64,000 nt of DNA from Calliopum simillimum (GCA_951812925.1 OX638372.1:1736001-1800000); one strand, 5' to 3'; positions 32,601-46,019 are shown, numbered from the stretch's first letter. Notes: generated by a model from the sequence alone, not told the origin. Program-made: numbers and translations.

Positions 32601-33375
32601 ATCAACTCTATTTCTCTAGATGAGGTGTTGGCAGGTTCTCCTACCTCACCTCTGGTTCCAACTTTTTACCAAAAGGTACTTACTAGTAATAACCGCGGTT
32701 AACGTTCATGAATTTTTCATCACATTGAGATTAAATTATCATTGGTAACATTTTCTTAATTTTTGTGAAAAGAAATTTGAATGAGTAACTGTTTCTAGCA
32801 ATTTTCTCGAGCTAAGTTTTAGATGATCTATTACTTAAAAAATAAGCTCGATTATGTGTTATTAGTTTTAAGTTTAAAATGTTTTCTACATTAATTTTAA
32901 GTAACTTTTTATAAGCTCCGGGAGCAAGAGCTTAATTTTAAATCTCAATTCCTGCAATCAATTTGCATTTTGCTAATATATTTAATTTTTGCATCGTAGC
33001 ATGTTTCATATAATTTTATCGAGGGCCATACTTTTTACAGCCCTGTATATATCATTTATTGTTATTGTTCCATATTTGTATATATGAGTTTAATGTTTAA
33101 GTACCTTTTGTCTCAATAAATCATTTGAACTTTGAACTTTCTTTTTGAAATAACTATTCGATGTTTATTTTATTTTATGTCAAGCGACACGAATAAAAAT
33201 AAAAAGCAATGCCAAAAAATCTCATATAACGAACAGAAGGAAAGAGAATTGCCGAGTACGGCAAACTGTGTACTCGTCTCTTTACGTTTTTCCCCTCTTA
33301 CCAACAAGCTGAAAGAATTTCTCAAAACAATTTCCTGGTGCAAATCCACACTTAGAACATTTATAGCTGTGTCTT
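32601..33375. other. No gene seen
   Basis: AT-rich DNA. The text near 33110 (AATAAATCATTTGAACTTTG) resembles the 3' end of an insect LINE but no coding part is attached. Confidence 0.4.
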
Positions 33376-33675
33376 ACTGTCATACCTAAATTGGAGCGTC
33401 AGGCATTGCGTAATTTAATGTTACACGAAAGCGTCAAGCGCCATACCGTAATAAAGAGCGTTGCGTTGAAGTCATTTGTTTGTCAAAATTATATTGTTGT
33501 TTCTTTTTTCATTTTTCTGCAGCAAACTTCACTCCATAACGCTTTGCCAAAATTGGAAATTCGAATAGCTGAGCGTTGAGCGTTGGCAATTTCGGTATGC
33601 GCCATACAAATTGTATGTACATGAGAAATTTTTGAAAGTAAAATAACGCTGACGCTCCAATTCAGGTATGGCAGT
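33376..33675. mobile_element. 300-bp MITE (ACTGYCATACCTRAATTGG ends)
   Basis: The left end ACTGTCATACCTAAATTGG and the complement of the right end ACTGCCATACCTGAATTGG form a 27-bp imperfect inverted repeat including GAGCGTCAG. A related, shorter copy lies at about 45628-45775. Confidence 0.7.
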
Positions 33676-34566
33676 TAGACGGCGGCGTTTTAGTACGGAG
33701 CTAACACTTTTCTTCTAAAACGAGTTTGTGTGCTATATCCTTCTTATTTTGTCTTCTGCTTTTCGTTTCTTCACCACTTCCCTCCGCTTGCCAAGACAAT
33801 CGATAAAAATGTGGTGCCACTATGTTAAAATCCTATTAAACACAGCTGAAACACATCTAAAATTCAGTGTAGTATGGCAACATAACAATCTACTTTGTGC
33901 TTAATAATTAAACGCGCAAATTTATCTGTGTTAAATTAATCACTTAAATTGTTGCTTTCTCATACGTTTCTCATAAAGTGCTTAATTAAACAATGAAAAC
34001 AGTCATTTTAGACACAGCTTATATTGTTTTCTTTTTTGGCCATAGATAACTTTAAAAGGGAAATTTTTTTGTGTTACAGTTTTAGAGCCTTTTTTATATT
34101 TTTTGTGCTGGTATATCACTTTCTCCACAAATTCACAAGTGTTAATGATAAGATCAACGACATAAGTATACATAAAACTAAATGAAAAATGTCTAGTAAG
34201 TTTTAATTATAGTTTTTATTTATTTTGCGCGTAAATAATTCAGAACTTTTTCTAAAAAAAATATACTTGTGATGAGAGTGCAATTTTCTACGTTAAAGGG
34301 GGAACTTTAACCAACCAAAAAAACAACAATAATAATAGGCAGATTGTATTGCATACTCGTACAATTCCATAAAAATAGGGCCTTAATTTTTTTCGTGTGC
34401 TGATCAGCTGCTGATTTCAAAAATCACATCATTTTTTTTTGTTCTTTCACGTCGTTTTCAACAAATCGGTCATTTTCGGTTCTTGGACCAAAAAAAGTAA
34501 AAAATAGTTCCACGTAATTACAAATATCTCAAGAACCAATATTAATATTTATACGTCCTATATGTC
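33676..34566. other. No gene seen
   Basis: AT-rich intergenic or intronic sequence without a recognisable frame or repeat. Confidence 0.4.
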
Positions 34567-34734
34567 CCCAGTGTGCCAGACGGTTCAAATCTCCGCTTTT
34601 TTATCCGTTACTGATCCGTTTGCGGGAGAAATTCCAAAAAAAAAAAACGATTCGCTTTTTTTTTGGGAATCTCTCCCGCCAACGGATCCGTAACGGGTAA
34701 AAAAGCGAAGATTTGAACCGTCTGGCACACTGGG
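34567..34734. mobile_element. 168-bp foldback MITE
   Basis: CCCAGTGTGCCAGACGG at the left is mirrored by CCGTCTGGCACACTGGG at the right. The inverted similarity continues almost to the centre (about 65 bp per arm), with an A/T spacer near 34640. Confidence 0.8.
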
Positions 34735-36313
34735 TCAAATTAAAGGTAATTAGATTACCTATAAATTATATTCACATCACCTTTGGTTGGTTTGTTAGTT
34801 TCGGAGAAATAAACTAATTTCGAAAAAAACATTTTTTTCGAAAAAATTAAGAAAAAGTCAAAATCAACTGCAAATTTATACAAGAAGAAAAAACTTTTTT
34901 ACAATATTTTGGTTTTTTGGCCGAATTGCATTTTGCCAATTTTTCCATTTTTTTTTTTTCATTTTATTTGTCATAAATTTGTATATTATAGAGTAACTTC
35001 GGGTAATGTCAGGCCTGACGAGAGGGGGGGGATTCCCCCCGGACCCGAAGTTTTTTGGAGGGCCCGGAGTCAAGCAGAAATTAATAAAATTTGTAGTCGT
35101 TTTTTGCAAGCTTGAAAAAAAGATTTTAGAGGCCCGGCATGAACACAATACAAGCACTTAAGAAAAAGCCCGGGCCCGCACAATTATTATTTTTTTTTTT
35201 TTTTCAAAGGAAAAACTATTAAATTAACTTACTTTATTTTAATTCTATGTACTACACTTATATGTACATTATTTTCCACAATTTTTTCCAAGTTGGTATT
35301 CTAAGCTTGCTTGTGATTTACTGGCCTTCACGGGCCTCTAAACTTAAGCCTTTTGTGGTAAGGTTAGAAAGGCCGAGCCCGTCGCTAGAAAGTCCCTCGG
35401 GCCAAGAAAAAACCCGAGCCCGTGCCAATCTTTACACTCAACTATAAAAAATAAAATTCATAAAATTAATATCCTTTTACACGCTTCATAACTTAAAAAC
35501 TGGAAGGTACCGAATCCTGCCTCTAGTAAAATATTAAATTTAATTCTTAAATTGAAGTATTAAAAAAAAATATAAAAAAGTTATAGGTTAGTTGTTTCTT
35601 ATTCCATCTAAAACTTAAAAAGGCGATTTCCCAAATACATATATGTAAAATTGGGGTTATCAGGCCAAAACGATAAGGTTTCAAAAAAATTTCGAAAATT
35701 AAAAATAGACTTAAAAATGGCAATCCGCCTTAACTTTCGCCGTAACTTCGAAACTACTGATCTTTTCAGAAACATTCTTAAATAAACTTTTGTGGAGAGT
35801 TACTAGGCCAACATTATCTTCGAAAGGAAATGAAATTTGTTGTACAAAAATAGCAATTTTTTAAGAAAAGTTTTATGACTTTTTTTCTTGAAATTGGTTT
35901 GTGGTAATTTTTAAGGAGCTGAATATTTGTCCGGAAAATCTTATGTAGAAGGGAATTAAATGTAGAGTAATAAAAAAAAATTATTTAAATTTTTATATAT
36001 GTATAAGCTAAAAAAAATATAATTTTTTAGTGTTTTAATTTTTGATTTGACAAGCAAATCTTCTAAACTAATTTGGGGTCGCTAAAAATAGCTTTTGTTT
36101 TCGATTTTTCCAAGGCCGCTTCAGCACAGACTATACAAAATTTCGATTGTCGAGCTCGCCACCCAGGAAAAAATTTAAATCAGTGAACTCCAAAAAGGTG
36201 TTAAAATATGCTGTCATACAAGACAATTTCATATAAAACTAGCAAAAAAATTTCTTGCTTCCAATAAAGAAGAAAAAATTAAAATAACTACTGCATTTTT
36301 CTAATTTTGAGAA
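34735..36313. other. Mostly AT-rich; GC-rich patch 35010-35415
   Basis: No gene is supported. Between 35010 and 35415 several GGCCCGG / CCCGGGCCC words stand out against the AT-rich background (for example near 35060, 35130 and 35170), possibly another decayed inverted-repeat element. Confidence 0.4.
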
Positions 36314-37263
36314 CAGGGGGTTGATTCTGGTTCAGTGAAACTGTGGAGTGTAAAAAAATTTATCACTTTCATTTTCACCGAATCTTTTCACTTCACTTCA
36401 TCGATTGAAGCGATTCTGATTTACAAAGTGAAAAAAGTGAGTTGAATAAAATTTTCAAATGTTGTGTGTGAAAAATAACTAACATTCTCTAACTGACAAA
36501 TAGTTTGATTTAAAATACAAATTTTATACACATACGTAATGAGACTCTGTAGCTGATGTGGTAGAGGGTTTGTTATCTAAATATTTCTTAGTGTTGTGTT
36601 TAGAGTTCAATCCCAATGCGGGACAATTATTTTTTTTTTAATTTTTTTTTTTTTTTTTTAATAATTAACGCTTGCCTCTTTTTTGTTAAGCAGAGGTAAG
36701 CGCTTACTCCCTAGGACATACAATGAAACGATGCTTCTTTCGGAACGTAAGTGCTTGGTGCTAACAAATACATAAATGCTAATGAAATCCTTTTAAATCA
36801 CTTTTTTCCCCTTGGTCGAAATTAATTTTTAGAATACAAATAAACAAGGTTCTAGCTAAGAAGAATGAAACTTGGTACAGATAATAATAAACAGCGTTAA
36901 ATTGAAGCGAACCAAATATAGCATCAACCGGGGTCGTGGAGAGCCAATTCCTTATATTTTGCAACTTTAAATTTATCCATCTGATCGAGCACCTTCGGTC
37001 TATTTGACTATGCCATTTACAACAGCTTGTTTTTGGCGAAATTTTCTTTCATAGGACACGACATTTGAAATATTGTTGTTGATTTGTTTATGTTTGTTTT
37101 TCATAAAATTTTTATCACTGTCGAATTTGTCAGTGAAAACTTTTTCTTGAAGTGTAAAAAACTTTTCACATTTTTTAAAATTTTAAACAAGAATCGCTTT
37201 TACGGTGAAGTGATAAAAAATCATTTCACTTCGACTTTTCACTGAACCAGAATCGACCCCTTG
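36314..37263. mobile_element. CAGGGGGTCG-type element, inverted copy
   Basis: 950 bp with ends CAGGGGGTTGATTCTGG and CCAGAATCGACCCCTTG. The inside is the reverse complement of the copy at 24350-25471, including AAGCGATTCT and AGAGGTAAGCGCTTAC words. No TA duplication is visible here. Confidence 0.78.
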
Positions 37264-40262
37264 CTCTATATATTAAAAATTAATATTTTTAATTAATTTT
37301 TTCTATTTAATTAATTAAAATTTAATTTCCTGCAATATAGGATTTCCAGAACAAATATTCCGCCCTTTAAAATTTACAAAAAATCATTTTCTAGGCATGA
37401 ACATTTTCTTAAAAAAATGCTATATTTGTATCAAAACAGCAACAAATTTAATTTTTAGACCGAAATCTTCTAAGAAGACAATGTGGACCTAGATATTTTC
37501 TATAAAGTTCGACTTAAAGACATCTCCGAAAAAATCAGTAGTTTTGAAGTTACGGGATGTTAAAAAAATTTCCTTTTTTTAGTACATTTTTCAAATCATA
37601 AGTTTACACATTTCATATATCTCGTGGGCATCCTTGCGTTTACGGAAAAACAGTATTCACTCGACGATGTGACAGTCTCTAGTAGTGGAGGGGGCCCGGT
37701 ATATAATTACCCACGGGCCCGTATTTTCTCTCCACGCCCCTGGGTAATGTGATATAGGTGGGTAATGTGATATACCAGCATATTTCCTTAAATAACCATC
37801 TCTCGATAATGATTTTTTCGTCAACACCACAGTAACTGAAAAAGAAACGTGCTGCAAGTTTTTGAGCGCCCACCTTTATTTATTCTGCCTTGAGTGTGGT
37901 AAAACCGATTTAGCAGTGAATAAAAACTTTATTTGCGTGTGCTTTATGCTAGGATCTAGCATAAACTAAAATTGATATCATAGCCGCAATATTAAATTCT
38001 GCTAGTGGGTGAATATGTATGTATGTATGTATTCTCCTTTAATTCCTAGGAAGAGCATAGGGCCAATAAAGTGGGTGAATATACCTAACCATAAATCAAT
38101 CGAATTTTTTATTTGCTGGAGTGTGTTTTTCAAAAATAACCTGATTGTTTTAAAACTGAAATTCGGGTAATGTGATATAGTGCACTTCTGGCACCGAAAA
38201 TATTTGATGTTCCACTTGCAATGCAAAATGTTTGGCACGATGGTCTTTTGGCACAAATCTAAAACATTTTTCCTTATTAACAATTTGTTGGTCCAACATT
38301 TTTATATAAAGGTCACAGTTTTTAAGAAAAATGAGCTAAAGCTTGAAACGTTTTTAAATAAGCCCTTTTGTTTCAAAATCACTCTTATTTCACCATTTGG
38401 AAGTTTATTTTGATGTCCATAGGCATGGTATGTAAGAACCTATATAGCCTGGGGTATATAAAAAATATTAAAAGTTCCTTTGGCCACTATTCAAAATACG
38501 TCTTTTTGTATCAAACTCTAAAAATTTCTATGAAATTATATGGAAATAAGGCCTTTTCTTCTGAAATGCGACTTTTGATCACAATTTTATCTTAGAAAAA
38601 TGCATTTTTTGTGATGAATTTTGGACTAGAGGATGCATTTTAGCATGATAATGGCGATGGCATCCTTAGGTTTGTTCGAGGTTGGAAGTGGTTTTACGCC
38701 CTTTTGAAAAATCACTCCTCATTTTATAGTGCATCAAAAATTCAACGCAATTTACGGCGGCTCGATATTGATTTTAGACCCATGGTTTCTTGGTCAAAGT
38801 TTCTTAGAATTTTCCAATGATTTTTTGTTGCTATACTCTTTGCCAATTTTTTGCCTCCCGAACAAATTGACCCGGCCTAGTGTGTATCGCATAAGCTTGC
38901 GAAGCATTTGGGAGGTGATAGAGGAGGCCTAGACTAACAAAAAATTTAACCTGAAAATGTAAATCCTGGAGAGTTATTCGGTAAAAATTGATTTTCTGTC
39001 TTGTTTTAGAAAAAATAATTTTACAGAAAACTTTTTTATATGAAACTTGTAGCTAATTGTATGAGCTTTTTAAGAATACTAGAGTTCGCCTTGTGGCCGA
39101 AATTCAACCATTTGCCTATAAAGCGAAAAGTTTTTACACTTCTCCTTGGTCGATAAAACATCCTCTTCATTTTAACCCCATATCAAAATTCATAAAAATC
39201 AATCCTTAGTGCTAACCCTATCTCTATAATGAATTTCATAAAAATCTATGTAGTGGTTTAGCCGTGAGTGCGTTTTTCAATTTAGGGGCGTGGCACCTCC
39301 TACTAAAATCATAATAGTAATTTTATCCTTCCTTAGTGTTAACCTTTTCTCCATACATTATTTCATAAAAATGGATGCAGTGGTTCGGCCGTGAGAGCAT
39401 TTTTTCCACTAAGGGGCGTGGCACCGCCCACTAAAAAACATAATGGTATTTTTAACGTTCCTTGGTGTCAAACCTATCTTTATACCAAATTTCAGAAAAA
39501 TCGATGCAGTAGTTTAGCCGTGAGCGTGGCACCGCTCACTTTTGAAAAAAATATAATCCTATGCACTGCTCCTCCTCACAACCTTTCCAAAAAAGGAAAA
39601 ATCAAGCAAATCGGTTGATATTTAGGTATAGAAACAGGGACTGAACCGATTTCGTTTGCCTATTTATATATATGTAGATAGTATTTGGTTTATAGAAATC
39701 AAAAAGATTTCACAAAGTTCTGGACCTTTAAAGTTATTTAAAAATTTTTTTTTCCTAATTTTAGACTTTGGAGGCCATTGCAGTATGACATATCCTTACA
39801 TATTTTTTTTTTTTTTTTTTGAATCCTCGTCAAATTTCCTTTAATTCGATAGTGCATTTGTCATACTTTTCAAGAATAATCAGCTTCAAGGTCCAGTAGA
39901 AAGCGCGCACATCTTTTGCAGCGAAACGCATGCGAGTAACCCATGTGTTACAAAGAAAGGTATTTTTTCGACCTCAAATTAAAAAGTTGGTGAGACAAGT
40001 GTAATACCGAATTAAAGAAAATTTAACAAGCATGGTTATGGCAAGTTGTCAAAATAAAAAAAAAATGGAACCCTTCATCTTGCCTTGCTATCTGTTAAAA
40101 GACTAGAATCGAAACAAAGAATTTTGACATTTTCGTAGTTTAAAAATTATAAGAAGAAACAGCATTTGTTATCGCTGCAACCAGGGTAACTTAACCATGG
40201 GTGGGAGGGACGCCCTTATGTGTAAAAAAATTGTCGGTGGAATACTTTTAAATATAATTATG
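37264..40262. other. Repeat-rich DNA without a recognisable gene
   Basis: Contains a GC-rich patch with ACCCACGGGCCCG near 37710, the 53-bp LINE insertion at 38017-38069, and three about 118-bp imperfect tandem units with GGGGCGTGGCACC boxes (39170-39540). The rest is AT-rich. Confidence 0.45.
38017..38069 (-). mobile_element. 53-bp LINE insertion with 13-bp target duplication
   Basis: Sequence matching the 3' end of the LINE at 16767 (ATTCTCCTTTAATTCCTAGG, then AGAGCATAGGGCCAATA), with a GTAT-repeat tail. AGTGGGTGAATAT flanks it at 38004-38016 and 38070-38082. Confidence 0.88.
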
Positions 40263-42153
40263 TATGTACATTAGAGTGGTCCAAATTTTGTATGGAAAAA
40301 CCAAAAGTGTTAAAAAGTCAAGGTGCGCGCGACTTTTCTGAATCCTTGGATCCTGCTGATTACAAAAAGTGCTTTGGAACCAAAAAAAAATTGCGTTTAG
40401 ATATTCCGCAACGAGCTTGAAGTTACTCTTTTAGGAATTTTTGAGTTTTTGAGTACTATTTTTAATTTAAACGCTATATCTTTTGAACCAGATAAGGTAT
40501 TTGCAAAAATTAAATTGCATTTTGTTAAGAATATTTTGGGCCATTTTTTGCATTAATAATAATTAATGTTGTATATTTCAATTTTTTTTAGCAGCACTTT
40601 AAACTTCAAAATTTGTTAATTTTTTGAGGTATTTGCACTTTCAAGAACTGATTTTTTTCTTATTTTGCTCAAGCGAATTTTTTTTTATGTTTCTATTTTC
40701 TTACGCATTAATTTATCTATCAACTGACTCCAACAACTAAGCCACCAGCTTCACTTTACTTGCTAAAAACCGTATAGTTTAATCAAATTTGGCCAAAAAA
40801 AAAAAACTTTGAGTTTAAAATTTTCCTGGTGAAACAGAAACAACAATAGTCATTTGCGATGTATGTGCTCATGAAAATTCTAAATCCGGTCTCAGAATTG
40901 CTCTATCTTGTACGGTTTTAGAGATATCCTAAACTAAAAATGCAAAAAACACCGTTTTTGATAATTTTGAAGCTGTTATATAAGGACATGGTAACTTTCA
41001 GCTTGGTATTGAAAATAAGAGTGAAGGCATTATTCTTGAAAACCCAATTTAAATTAAATCGATATCTCTTTAATCCTCTGAAATATCGTAAGCAGAAATA
41101 ATAAAAAAACGTTTTTTTTGCACTTTTTCAACTTTTTAAGTTAGGATAACTCCGAGAATAAAAAAGATATCGGTATAATTTAAATTGGATTTTAAAGAAA
41201 CAGACTGGTACTTTTAACCACTATACCATTTTTTGTGGCTGAAAGTAACCTTGACTTGTAATATCACTTTAAAAAGAGCAAAAACGGTGTTTTTTATACT
41301 TTTATGTTTGAATATCTCCTTAACCGTACAAGATAGAGCAATTTTGAGACTGAATTCGGAATCAACAGTAACAAATACATCGAAAATGGCTATTTTAGTT
41401 TATTTTTGACAAAATTTTTTTTTAGTTTTTTTAGAAGATCTATGAAAACTATCTGTTAATCTGTTTTGCCAAAAATAACAAGAAGTGCAAAAATTTCGAT
41501 ATTGCAAAGAATGTTGTTTTACTCAGAAGATTATGAACTAATGATTTTATAAAAAACAAGTGGTATCTTAAGTCATCCCATTGAGATATCTTATTTCAAT
41601 GCCTTGAAAACACTAAAATGAATTTTTTTTTTGAGTCTAATTTAATTATACTTAATAGTTTTTAGTGAGTAAAAGTGTTACTAATAGCTTGGTTGTTGGA
41701 ATTATTTTAAAGATAAATTAATGCATAAAAATATAAAAATGTTTAAAAAAATTTGCTAGAGCAAAATAAGAAAAAAATCGGTTGTTGAAAGTGCAAACAC
41801 CTCAAAAAATTAACAAATTTTTAAGTTTAAAGTGCTGCTGAAAAAAATTGGCAAAAAGTAGATTAATTATTATTGATGCAAAACATGGCTCAATATATTC
41901 CTAACAATATGCAATTTAATTTTTGCAAATATTTTATCTGGTTCAAAAGGTATAGCGTTTAAATTAAAAAGAGAACTCAAAAACTCAAAAATTCCTAAAA
42001 AAGTACCTTCAAGCTCGTTGCGGAATATCTAAACGCAATTTTTTTTTGATTCCAAAGCACTTTTTGTAATCAGCAGGATCCAAGGATTCAGAAAAGTCGC
42101 GCGCACCTTGACTTTTTAACACTTTCGGATTTTGGACCACTCTAATGTACATA
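40263..42153. mobile_element. 1.9 kb near-perfect palindrome (foldback element)
   Basis: TATGTACATTAGAGTGGTCC at the left mirrors the right end at 42153. Matching inverted segments recur all the way in: GATATTCCGCAACGAGC, TCAGAAAAGTCGCGCGC, GAACCAGATAA and TACAAGATAGAGCAAT. The arms are about 900 bp with a centre near 41100-41200. No frame codes for a protein. Confidence 0.85.
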
Positions 42154-42274
42154 TTCAGAAACTTTAAATATCTATGTAGTTACAACATTAAATAAAAGTC
42201 TAAAATATATAAATATATGAGCCGTTCACTGCAAAAACCGACTAGGTCCATGAAACAAAAAGTATAGAAATGTT

Positions 42275-42560
42275 ATGAAATAGTGTTAATGTGTGTTTCA
42301 TCATCTATTTCGCTACAGTCAAATTTAGTCAGGAAACCTTTACACAACTTTCGGGCTTTTTTTAAGCCTCCAGCTGCTTTTCATCGGTACGATCTGGTAC
42401 TTTTTGAAATCTGTAGGTCTTAAGCTTACGTTTCTTCTTTAGTCTTTGTATAGTAGATTTCGAGGTACCTGAACTTACAGCAATATCTCGCATTGAAGTG
42501 TCGGAATTCTGCTAGGTGACGTCCAAGCTAGGCTTTCTATTTGAGATAATTTTTCGTACG
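42275..42560 (-). pseudogene. Tc1/mariner (ITmD37E-like) transposase relic
   Basis: The minus strand reads SDTSMRDIAVSSGTSKST, RLKKKRKLKTYRFQKVPDRT and, after a frameshift in an A-run near 42375, KKARKLCKGFLTKFDCS then IDDETH. The pattern (helix-turn-helix, linker, then the first catalytic Asp in DDET) matches mosquito and fly DD37E elements from memory. The fragment ends soon after that Asp, so most of the catalytic domain is gone. Confidence 0.6.
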
Positions 42561-43034
42561 ATAAAAATACCCTTTCTATGATTCAAAATAACCCTTTGGT
42601 CAGTGCTTTTTGATGCACCTGTTTTTTTTAGCTATAGACAGATGAAATACCTTACGATAACGATATCGACGATTGAGACATCGAAAATGAGCGCTGAAAC
42701 CAGATCTCCAATATAATTACATAATTTACATTAATTTTTATCTGTGTTAATCTTTATTAGATTTAATTAATAAATTAATAAATTCAATTTTTCTTAATAA
42801 TACGATTCAATTTGCCTTTATATTTAGTATTTTAGGTTTTTTACAAAATTATGTAGAAAACTCTAGATTTTTCATGTAATTTACGTAAAAAATATGTAAT
42901 TTACGTAAATGAGTTTGTTACATGCCAACCAAGCTTATTGTACGAAATTTCCAAATCTACAAAATTGCTGTTAAAAATTTTTCATTTCCGCCATTTTATG
43001 AAACAATATAGCCGACTTTGTATGCATGCATTAA

Positions 43035-45597
43035 CACGTTGAGTGCCACTATACAAGCAAAATGTCCTCCGTCAGGTGCCACGTGAACCGCCGGCGCACA
43101 GTGGGGTATTAGATACCAAAACACGCTATTAATTCATCCAGACTATTGAGGGCTATAAAAACTTATTTTTTTAGTTAATTATGCATAAAAAAGTAGAAAA
43201 CTTATGCAGTTGTACATTATGTAGTGAAATTTTTTTTTAATAGCAATAAAAAACGGAAATTGAAAATTGTCATCAAATTTTTTACGCATTATTCTGAAGT
43301 TTTAAGAATTTCTGTCCTTGATGACCCCTAGTGAAATTTTTTGAAGAATATTTTTGTAGAACATTTTAACCCATTTTAACCAAGTTTTTGGAAAAAAGGG
43401 TCAAGAAGACCCATAAAAACAGGATATAATGGGTTAAGATGCAATAGAAAATTGTTTCTTGTATAATTTTATGATAAACTTATGAAATACAGTTTTTCCA
43501 AGATGTAGTTTAAAAGTTTTACAGCGGGCCGAAACATCGAAAATAAGTTTTCTTTAGGTTTTTTATCTAAAACAACAATATATGAATGATTTTAAATTCG
43601 AGATATAATGTTTTTATATATCTTGACTCAAGACAAAAAATTTAATATATCGGATGACTCATTCCGAGCGTTTCTTAAATCGTAATAAAATAAAAACTGT
43701 ACTAAGCCGAGATTTTGCATAAAACGGCGCTGAGCGACCTCTTAATGACCTTCAAAAATTTTTAAAAACTCAGCGTACTTTATTGACACCCTCTGCAGAT
43801 TTTTGGTGGTAATTATCTGTCTTTATGTCTGTATTTAACTTTTTATTTGTTTTTTGCTCCACTTTCATACATATTGGACATGTCAGTTTGCCTTAAAAAA
43901 ATTAAAATTCCTCCCACCCGCTCAAAAACCCGCAACACTTTTTTTTCATAAAAAGTAACTTAAATGTCTACTCTTTATTAAAATCAAAACATTTTTGTTT
44001 GAGCTCACTTTTGGAACGACTATATGTCTATGTAGTATATAGCCAAAATGAACTTAATTTTAAACTAACGAACAAAAAAAAAAAAATTTATATATAACAA
44101 AATACTTTTTCACAAAACAAAAACCACTTTTGTATTACAAAAATACCTGAACTAAAAGAGTCCATCAAAATTTAAGAAGAAAAACAAAACAAAAGGAAAA
44201 AAATCATTGCATTGTTGGTGGCTGCACTTGCTTCTTATGATTATAGCGACTGGAGTTCTCTCACAAAGAGTTTAATAATTCCGAAGGAGCAAAACATGGC
44301 ACAACCAAATTTTTAACACTTATTATGAACAGTCTATAGTTAAAGAAAATCATAACAAGATGAAAACCTTGCACAACCTAAAATACTTTAACTCCACTTG
44401 AATAATAAAAAACCCTAATTTTTTAACACATATTTAATATACATAAAACAAAATTTTTTAACATTAACTCAAAAAAGCTTTAATGTAGTAAGAACCACAA
44501 TTACCTGAAATTAAAGGTTCCATTAAAATTTTTTCCACAAAAAACTTTTTTTTAAATAAAAATATACTTTAAAAAAGCCAAAAAATTCAAATTTTTCGCA
44601 GCGCGCGAACGAAAGCAAAAAAGTTGATTTTCAACCGCATATAACTTTTTTACTAGTAATGTTAGGTCAACAATTTTTATTGTTTGTGACGCAGAATTTA
44701 ATTATCTTTAAAACGGTATAAAAAAAAACTGGTACTTGAAAAAATTTTTTTTTCAATTAAATGCGTAAAAGCGCATACAATACCCCTTTGTGCGGCGGTA
44801 CACACTCAACTTTCACCTGTGTGCCACGGCGGTACACACTAAAACTTCCCCAGTGTGCCGTGTGTACCGCCGGTTGTGCACAGTCATGTGTGAACTCAAT
44901 GCAATATATATTCTGAAGCACTGCAGTAAATAAAAAAAATTTTGTATTTTATCACAGAGAAAAATTTATTTTTGGTTAGAGTTCTGAAATTTTTACGATA
45001 TCTTTTATTTTGAAAGAATTTCAAAAGTTACATAAAAGAGGACCAAAAAAATAAATTTATTGGAACAAAAACTAACAAAAGTAAAAATTAAATTCAATTA
45101 TAGGTTATTAATGATAAAAACTAGTAAATAATGTGTTACGTTGAAACATTCCAGGCAAAAGATGGATTATAATCCAAAATAATTATAATAACTATTTATA
45201 CACTTATTTCAAAATGTTGCAAACTTGTTGGTTGTTTTTATTGCTTCTTCACCTCAAGATGTATATTTTATTTGAATGATGGCACTGTGGTCAAATATTT
45301 TCAACAAACCTGCGGTGATCAAGGTACTTAGATAATTTGGTTTCACTCATGTCCCACGTGTAACGCCGGCTGTCACGCCATTTTATAGGACAAATAACAC
45401 TTATAAGCACAAATCTCTTTCCACAAACTAATTATATACCCCTATAGATCAATATTCAACAGTTATTACAAGTCGACATTTTTTCATACATATTGAATTT
45501 GTATGGTGGCACCTGGTGATAAGACATTTTTTTGTATGGTGGCACAGCGCTACAAGTAAAGTGTGTACCGCCGGCGGTACACATGGCACTCAACGTG
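43035..45597. mobile_element. 2.56 kb piggyBac-like non-autonomous element
   Basis: Ends CACGTTGAGTGCCA and TGGCACTCAACGTG, flanked by TTAA at 43031-43034 and TTAG at 45598-45601 (one base off). Near the ends and at 44790-44880 the word GTGTACCGCCG and its complement recur. No transposase frame is present. The element separates the DD37E relic from the mARC gene. Confidence 0.65.
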
Positions 45598-45627
45598 TTA
45601 GCAGAATTGCAACAATTTTGAAGAAAT

Positions 45628-45775
45628 ACCCGAATTGAAGCGTTATTCGCGCGTCAGCGTTATTTTACCGACTCTGTTTCAGTATGTTATATATAAAGTG
45701 TATAGACATGAAATAGACAGAGATGGTTATATAACGCTGACGCTCGAATAATGCTTCAATTCAGATATGGCAGTT
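45628..45775. repeat. Short inverted-repeat element upstream of mARC
   Basis: ACCCGAATTGAAGCGTTATT and the complement of AATAATGCTTCAATTCAGAT form an inverted pair with CGTCAGCGTTAT inside each arm. It is related to the MITE at 33376-33675. Confidence 0.6.
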
Positions 45776-46019
45776 ACTGTAGTTTTTTTTCCCCGAGTGT
45801 ATATACATAAATTTCTTCAAAATCGTCCATATTTTGATACTGAAGTACATTTTTTTTGATATTGAGACCTTTCGAACACAAATTTTGTGCTTTAAGTTCT
45901 TTATCAAAATTGGCCATATTTTTGTATAATTTAAATTTGTATGGTGTGTATTTACTAAACAAATTTAACGTTTATTTACATTAACAGCCACAGCAGCAGT
46001 TCCAGTTCCCAGTAAACTG

